Origin: Phycisphaeraceae bacterium
GTDB taxonomy: Bacteria > Planctomycetota > Phycisphaerae > Phycisphaerales > Zrk34
Direction of reading: 5' to 3'
Length of the DNA: 64,000 nucleotides
Assembly (NCBI GenBank): GCA_028282805.1
Contig: JANQHD010000023.1
Span: forward strand, 186,001-250,000
Below the pieces are notes generated by a model that saw only the letters and a list, made by a program, of their open reading frames with translations, did not search any database and was not told the origin of the DNA. Below are positions 46,076 to 54,234 of this stretch, piece by piece. The position numbers were made by a program, and so were the translations under genes. Within the stretch, counting starts at the first letter, position 1. Each line of letters begins with the position of its first letter.

Positions 46076-46993
46076 TCAGGGCCGCATGTCGATCACGCGC
46101 AGGGACTGGGGTAGTGCCTTGATCGTCACCGGTGTGCGGTTGGACGGGTCGCCGTCGACCTGCACGGGCGCGCCGGTGTTGCAGCGCAGTTCGATTGTTT
46201 CGGCGGTGCCGGCGTGTACGTCGGGGCGTTTGAGGTGGCGGGAGCGCAGCCAGACCGAGGCGAGGTAGGTCGTGAACTTGACCAGGCCGGGCTTCTCGAA
46301 CACGAGCCAGTGCAGCTTGCCGTCGTCGGCTTTTGCTTCGGGCGTGAACGACAGGCCCAGCGCGTAGCGGTTGAAGTTGAACACCATCGCGTGGGTGCCG
46401 GGCACGGTGCGGCTGTCGGCGATCAGCTCGATCGGCGGGTAGCCGTAGCCGAGGGCGGCGCTGATGATCGGGCGGGCGTAGCTCAAGCGCGTGACGCGCT
46501 TCAAATGGTCGGCCCGCACGCGCCACTTCTGCACGCGCTCGACGGTGTCGGCGTCGATGCCCACGGAAGCGACCACGGCGAACTTGCGGTCGTTGGCGCT
46601 GCCCAGGTCGATGGTGCGCGTGCGCCCGCGCGCGATCGCCTCGGCCAGCGGTTCGGGTTTGCGGAAGCCGAACTGCCGGGCGAACAGGTTCTCGTTGCCC
46701 ATCGGCAGCACTGCCAGGGGGATCGCGGTCGTCTCGTTGATCACGCCGCCGACGGTGCCGTCGCCGCCCGCGGCCACGACGCACCGGCAGGTGTGTTGCC
46801 ATTCGGGGTCGTTGAGCACGGCGGTGTGTTCGACCGGGTCCCACAGCGTCCGGCTGGGCAGGCCGTGTTGGTCGAGCGCATTCTGTAACCGATCTACCAG
46901 ACGCCGGTTCGGCCCCGACCCGCTGTACGGGTTGGCGACGATGGCGACCCACGGTTCATTCTTGTTGATCTTGTGACTCACGCGGCACGTCAT
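46076..46993 (-). CDS. diacylglycerol/lipid kinase family protein
   Basis: 305 residues of the DAG kinase catalytic fold. VAIVANPYSGSGPNRRL begins the nucleotide-binding part, and CVVAAGGDGTVGGVINE is the GGDGT signature for ATP and lipid. PMGNENLFARQFG follows. The C-terminal lobe ends with PVQVDGDPS. It likely phosphorylates diacylglycerol or another lipid (family inference). The start region is unclear: ATG at 46993 or nearby TTG and GTG codons, all inside the App1 gene, which overlaps it by about 38 bases. Confidence 0.82.
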   Translation of the reverse strand: MTCRVSHKINKNEPWVAIVANPYSGSGPNRRLVDRLQNALDQHGLPSRTLWDPVEHTAVLNDPEWQHTCRCVVAAGGDGTVGGVINETTAIPLAVLPMGNENLFARQFGFRKPEPLAEAIARGRTRTIDLGSANDRKFAVVASVGIDADTVERVQKWRVRADHLKRVTRLSYARPIISAALGYGYPPIELIADSRTVPGTHAMVFNFNRYALGLSFTPEAKADDGKLHWLVFEKPGLVKFTTYLASVWLRSRHLKRPDVHAGTAETIELRCNTGAPVQVDGDPSNRTPVTIKALPQSLRVIDMRP

Positions 46994-48041
46994 CTCCAAC
47001 GAGCGAGTCGGGCAGTGTGACAGCTTTCGCCTCGTCGAACAACACCCACCGCGCCGCGGGCACGCCCTGCATCGCCGCGGCCATGCGGGGGTTGCCCGCC
47101 TTCTCGCTGGTGGTGTTGCGCAGCAGGATCAGCGCGACCTGGTCGGGCCGGTCGCGCGCGAGTTGGCCGTACACCTCGGGGTCTTTTTCGCCGGTGTCGC
47201 CGATGAGCACGAACCGCCGCCCGGCGAAGTCGTCGAGGATCGGGTTGATCTGTTTGGGTTTCGTTTTCTCCGGCGAGGCGAACAGCTTCTCGAACCCGCC
47301 GTCGGCGACGCGGAACGTCTTCAAATGAAACGTGCCGGCGGGCACGTTCTCTTTTTTGAAGAACGCGTCGAACTCGCCGTACAGCTGCCACGGCGACGAC
47401 GAGACGTAGTGGAACACCGCGCCGCGCTGTTCGAGTCGGCCGAGCAGGGCGGGCACACCGTCGACGATTTCGAACTCTTTAAGGAACGTGCGTTCGAGCA
47501 GCCGTCGGGTGTCGCGCACGTCGCTGTGCTTGAGGGTGTCGTCGATGTCGCAGATCACCGACAGGCCGGTCGGCCCGATGGGGTGCACGGTCCCTTGAAA
47601 AGCGCGCGAATCGCCCGGCCGCAGCGCCACGTCGGCGGTGAGCGGCTGGTCGGGCGGCGCGTCGAACGCCACGTCGCGTGTGGCGTGGCCGTTGGGCTCG
47701 GTCGGCCCGACCGCCACCCGCTGGCCCGCCAGGTCGAGGCGCACGGTCTTGCGGCGTTCGTTGTCGACCATGAACATCCGCGCTCGGCGTCGGAAGATTT
47801 TCGACTCGGCCGCGTCGGGGTCGAGGCCCAGCGTGCGCCGCAGCGCCCCCAGCGCCGCGCCGCGCGACGCCGAGTCGGTCTCCGGCTCGTACACCCACAC
47901 GTGCAAGGTCGCCGCCCAACGCCCGGCCTTGTCGCGGTGGGCGTACGCCGGCAGCACCGTCACCCATTCGTCGGCCTTCAGGTCGGACACCGCGCCGCCC
48001 GGCGCAGCGACCATCGTGCAAAGCAGCAGCGTTGTGATCAT
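46956..48041 (-). CDS. App1-like phosphatidate phosphatase (DUF2183), secreted
   Basis: 361 residues with a signal peptide (MITTLLLCTMVAAPGGA). The catalytic domain carries the HAD-type DxDxT in VICDIDDTLKHSDV, then FHYVSSSPWQLYGEFDAFF and IGDTGEKDPEVYGQL, the App1 signature order. The family dephosphorylates phosphatidic acid. Its overlap with the downstream lipid kinase, which may make phosphatidate, makes a lipid-phosphate pair plausible (inference). Possible cell location: envelope. Confidence 0.85.
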   Translation of the reverse strand: MITTLLLCTMVAAPGGAVSDLKADEWVTVLPAYAHRDKAGRWAATLHVWVYEPETDSASRGAALGALRRTLGLDPDAAESKIFRRRARMFMVDNERRKTVRLDLAGQRVAVGPTEPNGHATRDVAFDAPPDQPLTADVALRPGDSRAFQGTVHPIGPTGLSVICDIDDTLKHSDVRDTRRLLERTFLKEFEIVDGVPALLGRLEQRGAVFHYVSSSPWQLYGEFDAFFKKENVPAGTFHLKTFRVADGGFEKLFASPEKTKPKQINPILDDFAGRRFVLIGDTGEKDPEVYGQLARDRPDQVALILLRNTTSEKAGNPRMAAAMQGVPAARWVLFDEAKAVTLPDSLVGDDVPRESQDQQE

Positions 48042-48137
48042 GCGGCGTCACCCCACGCGTGAGTTGCGATGCGTCAGTTTATGCACCGACCCCGGCCCGA
48101 CGCCAACCGGCCCGCCCGCGTCGGTTATCATGGGGCC

Positions 48138-48359
48138 ATGGACAGCGAAAACAACGAGCCACGCCTGGTCGCGATCGAGGAGAAGATCGCGTATTTCGAG
48201 AAGTACGCCGCCGACCTCAACGACGCCGTGGTCGACCTGTCGAAGCAGCTCGACGCGATGCGCCGCGAGCTGAAGCGGGCCGAGTCGCGCTTCGACGAGG
48301 CGGTGGCGAAGCTCGACGCCCCCACCGACCCCGCCGACGAAAAGCCCCCGCACTATTGA
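48138..48359 (+). CDS. slyX: SlyX family protein
   Basis: 73 residues, one coiled coil: PRLVAIEEKIAYFEKYAADL then VVDLSKQLDAMRRELKRAES. The sequence fits SlyX, whose role is unknown. The ATG giving MDSENNEPR is used; an upstream in-frame ATG at 48069 adds residues with no family match. Followed after 3 bases by the HNH-like ORF and so probably cotranscribed. Confidence 0.82.
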   Translation: MDSENNEPRLVAIEEKIAYFEKYAADLNDAVVDLSKQLDAMRRELKRAESRFDEAVAKLDAPTDPADEKPPHY

Positions 48360-48362
48360 CTC

Positions 48363-48746
48363 ATGCCCACCGACCGCACCCAGACCGCGCCCGGCGACGA
48401 CGCGTGCGCCCTGTGCGGGCGGACGGGCGTGCGCTTGACCAAACACCACCTCGTGCCGCGCTGCCGGACGCGCAAGAACCTCAAGAAACCCGCCCAACGC
48501 GCCGAGGCCCGCGCCCGCAAGCACGAGACGGCCAACGTCTGCAGCGACTGCCACCGCACCCTGCACGCGACGTTCACCGAGCGCGAGCTGGAAACGACCT
48601 ACAGCACGCTCGAAGACTTGCGCGCCCACCCGCAGATCAAAAAGTTCATCGCGTGGGTGCAAAAACACCCGACCGACCGCAAGGTCAGTGTACGATGGAC
48701 CAACGAACGCAAGGGCGCAAAACACAACCGGCGCAAGCGGCGCTGA
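48363..48746 (+). CDS. HNH-like zinc-binding protein
   Basis: 127 residues. Two Cys pairs, CALCGRTG and VCSDCHRTLH, flank LTKHHLVPRC, the layout of HNH/zinc-finger endonuclease-like domains; the second His-rich element HRTLHATFTE completes it. The C-terminal tail is very basic (RKGAKHNRRKRR), suiting nucleic-acid binding. Nuclease activity is not certain because the family has non-nuclease members. Translated just after slyX. Confidence 0.7.
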   Translation: MPTDRTQTAPGDDACALCGRTGVRLTKHHLVPRCRTRKNLKKPAQRAEARARKHETANVCSDCHRTLHATFTERELETTYSTLEDLRAHPQIKKFIAWVQKHPTDRKVSVRWTNERKGAKHNRRKRR

Positions 48747-48804
48747 CCCGCCTGGGCCGGCCGATCGCAGGGCCGCGCCGCGCCAACGAAGAAAGGGAAC
48801 CACG

Positions 48805-49251
48805 ATGATGAACACGAAAACGGTCACCGTCGCGATGGCGGTCATGGCGTGCACCTTGCTCGCCGGTTGCCAGACCGCCGAGCAGACCGGCGAGGGACTG
48901 ATCAACGTCGGCGCCAGCGTCGTCGACGAGACGGGCAAGGTCATCGGCACCGTCGCCGACGAGTCCGGCAGGGTTGTCGACGGCGCCGGCAAAGAGATCG
49001 GCAAGGCCGCCGACGCCACCGGCCAAGTGATCGACGACACCGGCAAGGTCATCGGCGAAGTCGCGCAACCGGTCGTCGAGGTCGGCGCCGACGTGGTCGA
49101 CGGCAGCGGCAAGGTGATCGGCGCCGTCGCCGACGAGACGGGCAAGGTCGTCGACGGCACGGGCAAGGTCATCGGCCAAGTCGTCAAGGGCACGGGCGAG
49201 GTGGTCGACGCCACCGGCCGGGTGATCGGCCGCGTCTTCACCGGCGAGTAA
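48805..49251 (+). CDS. repeat lipoprotein with VVDxTGKVIG units
   Basis: 148 residues. A signal peptide ends in lipobox LLAGC. The rest is built from degenerate repeats of 10 to 12 residues, e.g. VVDETGKVIGTVADESGR, VIDDTGKVIGEV, VVDGSGKVIGAVADETGK and VVDGTGKVIG. The alternating hydrophobic-Asp-Gly-Lys pattern suggests a beta-type repeat fold at the envelope. No named family identified. Preceded by GAAAGGGAACC ribosome-binding sequence. Confidence 0.7.
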   Translation: MMNTKTVTVAMAVMACTLLAGCQTAEQTGEGLINVGASVVDETGKVIGTVADESGRVVDGAGKEIGKAADATGQVIDDTGKVIGEVAQPVVEVGADVVDGSGKVIGAVADETGKVVDGTGKVIGQVVKGTGEVVDATGRVIGRVFTGE

Positions 49252-49277
49252 CACCGCACGCCGATTGGCGGCGGAAT

Positions 49278-49406
49278 GTTCAATGGCCAATCACCAATGA
49301 CCAATCAATGACCAATGTCCAATGCCCCAAGCGCCCGCTTTGATTGATCATTGCACATTGCACATTGCACATTGGTCATTGGTCATTGGTCATTGGTCAT
49401 TGGTCA
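49278..49406. repeat. 7-bp tandem arrays of TTGGTCA and TTGCACA with inverted relatives
   Basis: On the right, three TTGCACA units (49351-49371) are followed by five exact TTGGTCA units (49372-49406). On the left (about 49278-49325), the complementary word AATGACCAA recurs in a looser array. Together they fill the gap between the lipoprotein gene and msrA; the last right-hand unit contains the msrA stop codon. Confidence 0.88.
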
Positions 49407-50102
49407 TTCTGACTCTTGCGGTTTCAACAACTCCGGAAACTTCTGTCGCGCCTTCTCGGCCTTGGGCAGGGCGGCGGCGCGGACGTAGGGTTGTGTGGGG
49501 TTCTGTCGCGCGTAGTCTTGGTGGTACTGCTCGGCCGGGTAAAAAGCGTCGAGCGGTTCGAGCGTGGTGACGATCGGCTCGCTGAACACGCCCGCCTCGT
49601 ACAGCTGCGCGATGTACGACTCGGCGGCGGCCTTCTCGGCGTCGTCGTGATAAAAGATCGCCGAGCGGTACTGCGTGCCGACGTCGTTACCCTGGCGGTT
49701 GCGTTGCGTCGGGTCGTGCGTGGCGAAGAAGACTTTCAGCAGCTGGCCGAAGCTGATCACGCTCGGGTCGTAGGTGATGCGGATGACCTCGGCGTGACCG
49801 GTCTCGCCGGTGCACACGGCCTGGTAGTTGGCGGTCTCGGCCGAGCCGCCGGCGTAACCGCTGACCACGTCGCTGACGCCGTTGAGCTGTTCGAACACCG
49901 CCTCGGTGCACCAGAAACACCCGCCGGCGAACACGGCGTGCTTCTCGCCGGCGTCGCCCGCGGGTTGCGTCTGCGCGGCTGTGTCGGTTTTGGGTTCGGG
50001 CAGCTTGTCGCTCTGACCGGGGTCCGGGCGGCTGCACGAGAACCCGCTGAACATCATCAGCATCATGATCGCGGTGCTCCACGTGGTACGGTGCGTGCTC
50101 AT
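49404..50102 (-). CDS. msrA: peptide methionine-S-sulfoxide reductase, exported
   Basis: 232 residues. An N-terminal segment (MMLMMFSGFSC) resembles a lipoprotein signal with Cys23. The MsrA domain starts HAVFAGGCFWCTEAVFEQL, with the catalytic Cys in GCFWC, and continues GYAGGSAETANYQAVCTGET and THDPTQRNRQGNDVGTQYRS. It repairs oxidised methionine in envelope proteins using thioredoxin-type donors. The reading frame ends inside the TTGGTCA tandem array. Confidence 0.92.
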   Translation of the reverse strand: MSTHRTTWSTAIMMLMMFSGFSCSRPDPGQSDKLPEPKTDTAAQTQPAGDAGEKHAVFAGGCFWCTEAVFEQLNGVSDVVSGYAGGSAETANYQAVCTGETGHAEVIRITYDPSVISFGQLLKVFFATHDPTQRNRQGNDVGTQYRSAIFYHDDAEKAAAESYIAQLYEAGVFSEPIVTTLEPLDAFYPAEQYHQDYARQNPTQPYVRAAALPKAEKARQKFPELLKPQESE

Positions 50103-50142
50103 CGTACCCGTTCGATGCCCCAAGCCGGCCGGGGGTCACGCG

Positions 50143-50835
50143 TTACCCGCCGTCGCGCTGTTGGACCCGCAGCATCTCGGCCGCGCCGAGGGTGTGGGCC
50201 TCGGTGATGGATAGCCGCTCGCCCTCGGCCGCGGGCCGAACGAGGACGAGTGTGTACGTGTGCGCGTCGAGGTATTGATCGCAGGCCCGGCGGTACAGCT
50301 CGGTCTGCAATGAGTCGCAAACGACAAGCTCGTCACCCGCTCGGCCCGCGATCACGACCCAGTGGTAGGTGTTGACCTTGGTCAGCGCGACGGCGTAGTG
50401 GCCGGCGTCGAGGTGCTCGATGAGCCGTTGCCGGTCGTTGGGGTTGTGGGGGTCGATGGGGTCGACGTGGAAGCCGTCCTGCGCGAGCACGCGGAACAGG
50501 TCGGGGTGGATCGTGCCGGTGGTGTCGGGGTCGGTGTTGATGAAGGGCTTATCGGTGCCGAGTCGGAAGCGCAAGCCCAACCGGTTCGGGTCCAGCCCGT
50601 AACTGCGGTGCAGCGACGACAGCGCGTGCAGCCCGCACGTGTGGGGTTCGGTCTGCGTTTCGGGCACGATGGGGCTAGGCGTGGCGTTGGGCTGGGGTTG
50701 GCCGACCATGCCGTACTTGAGGTGGTAGTAAGCGGGCCCGCCGTGCGCGAAGAGCAACACGACCCCCAGCAGCACCAACCCCGGCAGGCCGATCGCCACG
50801 ATCACGCGCTTGCGTTTCCACCACTTCTTGCTCAC
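50143..50835 (-). CDS. membrane-anchored C39-like cysteine peptidase
   Basis: 230 residues from a GTG start. A basic leader and a single transmembrane helix (VIVAIGLPGLVLLGVVLLF) precede a papain-like domain. The catalytic Cys lies in EPHTCGLHALSSLHRSYG, the His in NTYHWVVIAGRAGDE and an Asp in VVCDSLQ, the order of C39 peptidases. C39 enzymes cleave double-glycine leaders of peptides or act as general peptidases. No precursor or ABC transporter gene adjoins it. Its gene is 40 bases upstream of msrA on the same strand. Confidence 0.72.
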   Translation of the reverse strand: MSKKWWKRKRVIVAIGLPGLVLLGVVLLFAHGGPAYYHLKYGMVGQPQPNATPSPIVPETQTEPHTCGLHALSSLHRSYGLDPNRLGLRFRLGTDKPFINTDPDTTGTIHPDLFRVLAQDGFHVDPIDPHNPNDRQRLIEHLDAGHYAVALTKVNTYHWVVIAGRAGDELVVCDSLQTELYRRACDQYLDAHTYTLVLVRPAAEGERLSITEAHTLGAAEMLRVQQRDGG

Positions 50836-51031
50836 GCACACATTGTACCGGATTGCCCGCGTCGGCACCCCACCGGCGGCCGTGCTCGCCGCATTGCTTC
50901 GCCGCCCTTGCGCGCGACGTGGCCCACCACGCCCGACACCCGTGTGTGATGGGCTCGTGCGTGGGCACGTTTGTGTGCACGTGGCTACAAGCACATACGG
51001 CTGAGCGACCACGCGGCGGGCGGTGGGAATA

Positions 51032-51059
51032 ATTCTAAAGTTCTTAAGAACATTAGAAT
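51032..51059. repeat. palindrome family A, copy 4
   Basis: 28 bases with half-site ATTCTAAAGTTCTT and one mismatched central pair. It lies 49 bases beyond the stop codon of the GspF gene and about 200 bases upstream of the C39-like gene, both on the minus strand. Confidence 0.88.
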
Positions 51060-51108
51060 AACAAATCGCGATATCACGCTATGTGTGAAGGGGTTTGGGG
51101 TGTTGGTC

Positions 51109-52137
51109 TTACATGCTGTCGAGCACGCTGCTGTAGCCGCTGGCGATGCGTTGGAAGAGGGAGAACATCTGCCAGATGATGAAGATGCAGATCAACAGGT
51201 ACACCAGACGCGGGACCCATTGGGCGGCCCGCTTGATCGCGGCGATGTAGGTTTCGTTGGCGTACTTGCCGAGGCGCACGAGCGACTCGTCGAGCTTGCC
51301 GGCGGTCTCGCCGACCTCGACCATGGCCCGCCATTCGAAGGGCCAGAGCCCGGCGGTCATGGTTTCGCTGATGTTTCCGCCGGCGTTGACGGTTTTGGCC
51401 ATCTTGCGCACGGCGCGGCGGTAGACGCTGTTGGGCGTGACCGACTCGGTCAGCGACAGCGCGTCGAGCAGCATCAGGCCGGCCTGGGTGGCCATGCCGA
51501 GCGTCGACGCGACCACCGCGCGGTTGCGCACGCGTTCGACGCCGGAAAAGATGGGCGTCGACAAAAACAACCAGTCGATCGGCGAGCCGACGACCGCGGT
51601 CGCGTCGAGGCCGCGCCTCGGCGTCGCCCACGCGCGCAGCCGGTTGAGGGCCGTGACCAGCGCGATCGCACCGAAGAAGATGCTTAGCGGTATGCCGGCC
51701 CGGGTGAGGTACTGCTCGGTCGAGATTTCGCCGAGCAGGAAGGGCACGATCGGCGCGACGAACGCGGCGACGATCAGCACCGCGCCGGGCAAGATCAGTT
51801 GGCCGCGCATCTCCTTGCGTGCCCGGTGGAGCATGGCGCGGCGTTCGGTGACCAGGTCGAGCGCCAGCGCCAACTTGCCCGACGCCCAGCCGGCGACGAT
51901 CATCGCGCGGTCGCTGTAGGGCACGGTGTTCGACAGTTCGCCGAGCGCCGCTTCGAGGTCGTCGTTCTGCCGGACGCGTTCGGCGGTGCGCCGCAACGCC
52001 CGCCGCGCCCGGCCGGTGGTGAGCTTGCTGGCGGTGTCGATGGCCTTGTCGAAATCGACGCCGGCGTCGTACTGCACACGCCAGGCGTGCAACGCCTCGG
52101 TCACGCGTCGGTCGATGGGGTCGTCAAACACCTTCAC
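51109..52137 (-). CDS. type II secretion/type IV pilus platform protein (GspF/PilC family)
   Basis: 342 residues, GTG start with GGAG eight bases upstream. Hydrophobic spans ILPGAVLIVAAFVAPIVPFL, LSIFFGAIALVTAL and VPRLVYLLICIFIIWQMF match the three transmembrane helices of GspF/PilC proteins. The domain repeats YDAGVDFDKAIDTASKLTTG and MATQAGLMLLDALSLTESV are present. It would form the inner-membrane platform for pilus or pseudopilus assembly. ATPase and other core genes are not in the window, but two prepilins are. Confidence 0.83.
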   Translation of the reverse strand: MKVFDDPIDRRVTEALHAWRVQYDAGVDFDKAIDTASKLTTGRARRALRRTAERVRQNDDLEAALGELSNTVPYSDRAMIVAGWASGKLALALDLVTERRAMLHRARKEMRGQLILPGAVLIVAAFVAPIVPFLLGEISTEQYLTRAGIPLSIFFGAIALVTALNRLRAWATPRRGLDATAVVGSPIDWLFLSTPIFSGVERVRNRAVVASTLGMATQAGLMLLDALSLTESVTPNSVYRRAVRKMAKTVNAGGNISETMTAGLWPFEWRAMVEVGETAGKLDESLVRLGKYANETYIAAIKRAAQWVPRLVYLLICIFIIWQMFSLFQRIASGYSSVLDSM

Positions 52138-52276
52138 ACGTCGTCTCCGTGGGCCAACACTGTAATGCATAGACCCCGGCGCGTCGCGCTTTTTCAGAAC
52201 AACCGGCCACAATTCACTGGCGGGTGGCGGGGCTGAGGTAATAATACGAGCGCCGAATCACCGGCGGAGGTGAGCC

Positions 52277-52885
52277 ATGGCCGGGCGAAAAGTGATCGTG
52301 GGTTTGTTAGCGGCGTGCGTGTCGGCGGTTTGCGCGAGCGGTTGCAGCGAAGACGAGCCGACCGCTCAGCCAAAACCCGACGAACCTCAACCACAAGCGC
52401 AAGCCCCGGCCGAGCCCCCGGCGCTGGTCGCGTGGCGCGAGCAACAGAACGCGTTAAACGCGCGGTTAGACGAAGCACACGCCGCGCTTGACGAGGCCCA
52501 GCAACGGTGGGCCGAGGTGTCGGGCATTGAAATCGTCAATCTGCGCGCCGAGCGTGACGCGCTGGGGGTGAAGCTCGAGCCGTTGGAGGAGGAGCTGGGC
52601 CGGGTCAACGGCGAGGTCCGCAAGATCGACCGGCAGTACAAAGCGAAGCGTTTGGTCATGCCGCGCCAGGTGCGGCGGCGGTACATCGCGCTGGGCAAAG
52701 AGAAGAAGGCGCTCAAGGCCGAGGCGGACGCGCTGCGGGCGGAGTTGAAGCGGGCCAACGCACTGATCGGGCGTTACGACCGGGCCAGGGCGGGGTTGGA
52801 CGCTGCGGCCGCCGGGCTGGCGCAAGCCAAGGCCGCGCTCGCCGAGTTTGATTCGACGGTGAAAGCGACGCCGCCGCAGCGCTGA
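52277..52885 (+). CDS. coiled-coil lipoprotein
   Basis: 202 residues. A signal peptide ends in lipobox CASGC, and a Pro/Gln/Ala-rich linker precedes long coiled coils: NALNARLDEAHAALDEAQQR and IVNLRAERDALGVKLEPLEE, then GLAQAKAALAEF near the end. No family recognised. It would sit on the inner face of an outer membrane or on the inner membrane with a rod-like arm. It is followed by a prepilin-like gene. Confidence 0.72.
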   Translation: MAGRKVIVGLLAACVSAVCASGCSEDEPTAQPKPDEPQPQAQAPAEPPALVAWREQQNALNARLDEAHAALDEAQQRWAEVSGIEIVNLRAERDALGVKLEPLEEELGRVNGEVRKIDRQYKAKRLVMPRQVRRRYIALGKEKKALKAEADALRAELKRANALIGRYDRARAGLDAAAAGLAQAKAALAEFDSTVKATPPQR

Positions 52886-52997
52886 AACCGCTTGCGCCGG
52901 GGGTTTTCGTGCGGGGTTCGCGGTTTTTGTGTAACACCATGCGCCGCCGGGCGTAACAATGGCATGGGGCGGGTGTGTTATTGCGCGAGGCGTCGAA

Positions 52998-53549
52998 GTG
53001 AACACGACAGATCGACAACGCCGCCGAACGTGTGCGGGCTTCACGCTCGTGGAGCTGCTGGTGGTGATCGGCGTGATCGCGCTGCTGATCGGCGTCGCGT
53101 TTCCGGTGCTCAAGCCGGCGCTGAGCAAGAGCAAGCGGGTCGTGTGTTTGAGCAACCTGCGGCAGCTGGGCGTGGGCTTTCAGGCGTACCGCGACGACCA
53201 CGGCGGGGCGGTGCCGATCTGTCAGACGCTGCCGGTCGACCCGGCGCGGCCGGCGCTGAACACGGTGCTCGCGGACGACGGGTTCGAGGGCGGCAAGGCG
53301 TGGCGCTGCCCGTCGGACGCCGAGCTGCACAAGTCGATCGGCGTGAGCTACGAGTATTTTCTGGGGATGATGGGCATGATGGCCGACTCGCCGAAGGACC
53401 TGGGCAAGCTGGTGTCGGACATGGACCGGGGCCAGGGCCAGATGCCCGTGCTGATCGACGCCGACGGCTGGCACCCCGGCGGGCCGAACCAGGTCGACCG
53501 CAACGCCTACTACTTCGACGGCCGCGTCGACTGGCTGGGCGCCGAATGA
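52998..53549 (+). CDS. prepilin-type N-terminal cleavage/methylation protein
   Basis: 183 residues from a GTG with GAGG seven bases before it; an earlier in-frame ATG lacks one. Class III signal: [20 protein letters not shown], cleaved after Gly. The mature domain has VVCLSNLRQLGVGFQAYRDD and ends RNAYYFDGRVDWLG, the family's usual C-terminal pattern. Probably a pilin-like secreted protein. Starts a short unit with the following ORF. Confidence 0.88.
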   Translation: MNTTDRQRRRTCAGFTLVELLVVIGVIALLIGVAFPVLKPALSKSKRVVCLSNLRQLGVGFQAYRDDHGGAVPICQTLPVDPARPALNTVLADDGFEGGKAWRCPSDAELHKSIGVSYEYFLGMMGMMADSPKDLGKLVSDMDRGQGQMPVLIDADGWHPGGPNQVDRNAYYFDGRVDWLGAE

Positions 53550-53568
53550 ACGCAGCGCGGAGGTGCGC

Positions 53569-54180
53569 ATGACCAAACCCATCAAGCTGATCGCGGCGTG
53601 CGTGTTGCTCACGGCGGGCGTGGGGTTGACGGTTTATCACCTGGCGACCCGTTTGCCGGACCCGGGCTCGGCGGACCTGGAGGCGATCGGCAAGTTCGTC
53701 GCCAGCGAGCGGTTCGCGGCGCTGAGCGTCGAGCAGCGCCAGCCGTACATCGAGGCCCTGTTCGCCCAGCGTGAGAAGATGACCCCCGAGGTCCGCGAGC
53801 GGCTCGAGCAGCACTGGAAGCAGAAGTTCGAGGACGACCGGGGCGCGGCCATGCGGGCGATGATGCGCATCGGCATGAGCATGATGGCCACCGAGGCCCG
53901 CAAGTACCACGACATGACCCCCGAGCAGCGCCGGGCGCGCATCGCCCAGATCCGCTCGGGCAAGGGCGGGCTCATGTTCGGCGGCGGCCAGCGGCCCCAG
54001 CGCACCCCCGAGCAACGCCGCGCCGACCGCAAGAAGATGCGCCAGCGGATGACCCACGGCGACGAGGAATCGCAACAGCAGATGGGCCAGTTCGTCGGCG
54101 CGATGCTCGAGACCTCCGAGCCCGAGGACCGGGCGAAGATGTTCAATTTCTTTTCCGACCTCGCCGAGGCCGACCGCTAA
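53569..54180 (+). CDS. hypothetical protein with helical charged domain and N-terminal membrane anchor
   Basis: 203 residues. One N-terminal transmembrane helix (LIAACVLLTAGVGLTVYHLA) is followed by a Met-, Arg- and Glu-rich helical region (MTPEVRERLEQHWKQKFEDD, RRARIAQIRSGKGG). The motif MTPEQRRAR occurs near residue 125, with a close RTPEQRRAD repeat about 25 residues later. Preceded by GGAGG, five bases before the ATG. No family recognised; its position after a prepilin gene may indicate a related envelope role. Confidence 0.65.
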   Translation: MTKPIKLIAACVLLTAGVGLTVYHLATRLPDPGSADLEAIGKFVASERFAALSVEQRQPYIEALFAQREKMTPEVRERLEQHWKQKFEDDRGAAMRAMMRIGMSMMATEARKYHDMTPEQRRARIAQIRSGKGGLMFGGGQRPQRTPEQRRADRKKMRQRMTHGDEESQQQMGQFVGAMLETSEPEDRAKMFNFFSDLAEADR

Positions 54181-54234
54181 ACCCAAACCCGCCGTGAAAC
54201 GATACAATCTCCACCCTCGGAGGTTGATATCGTT

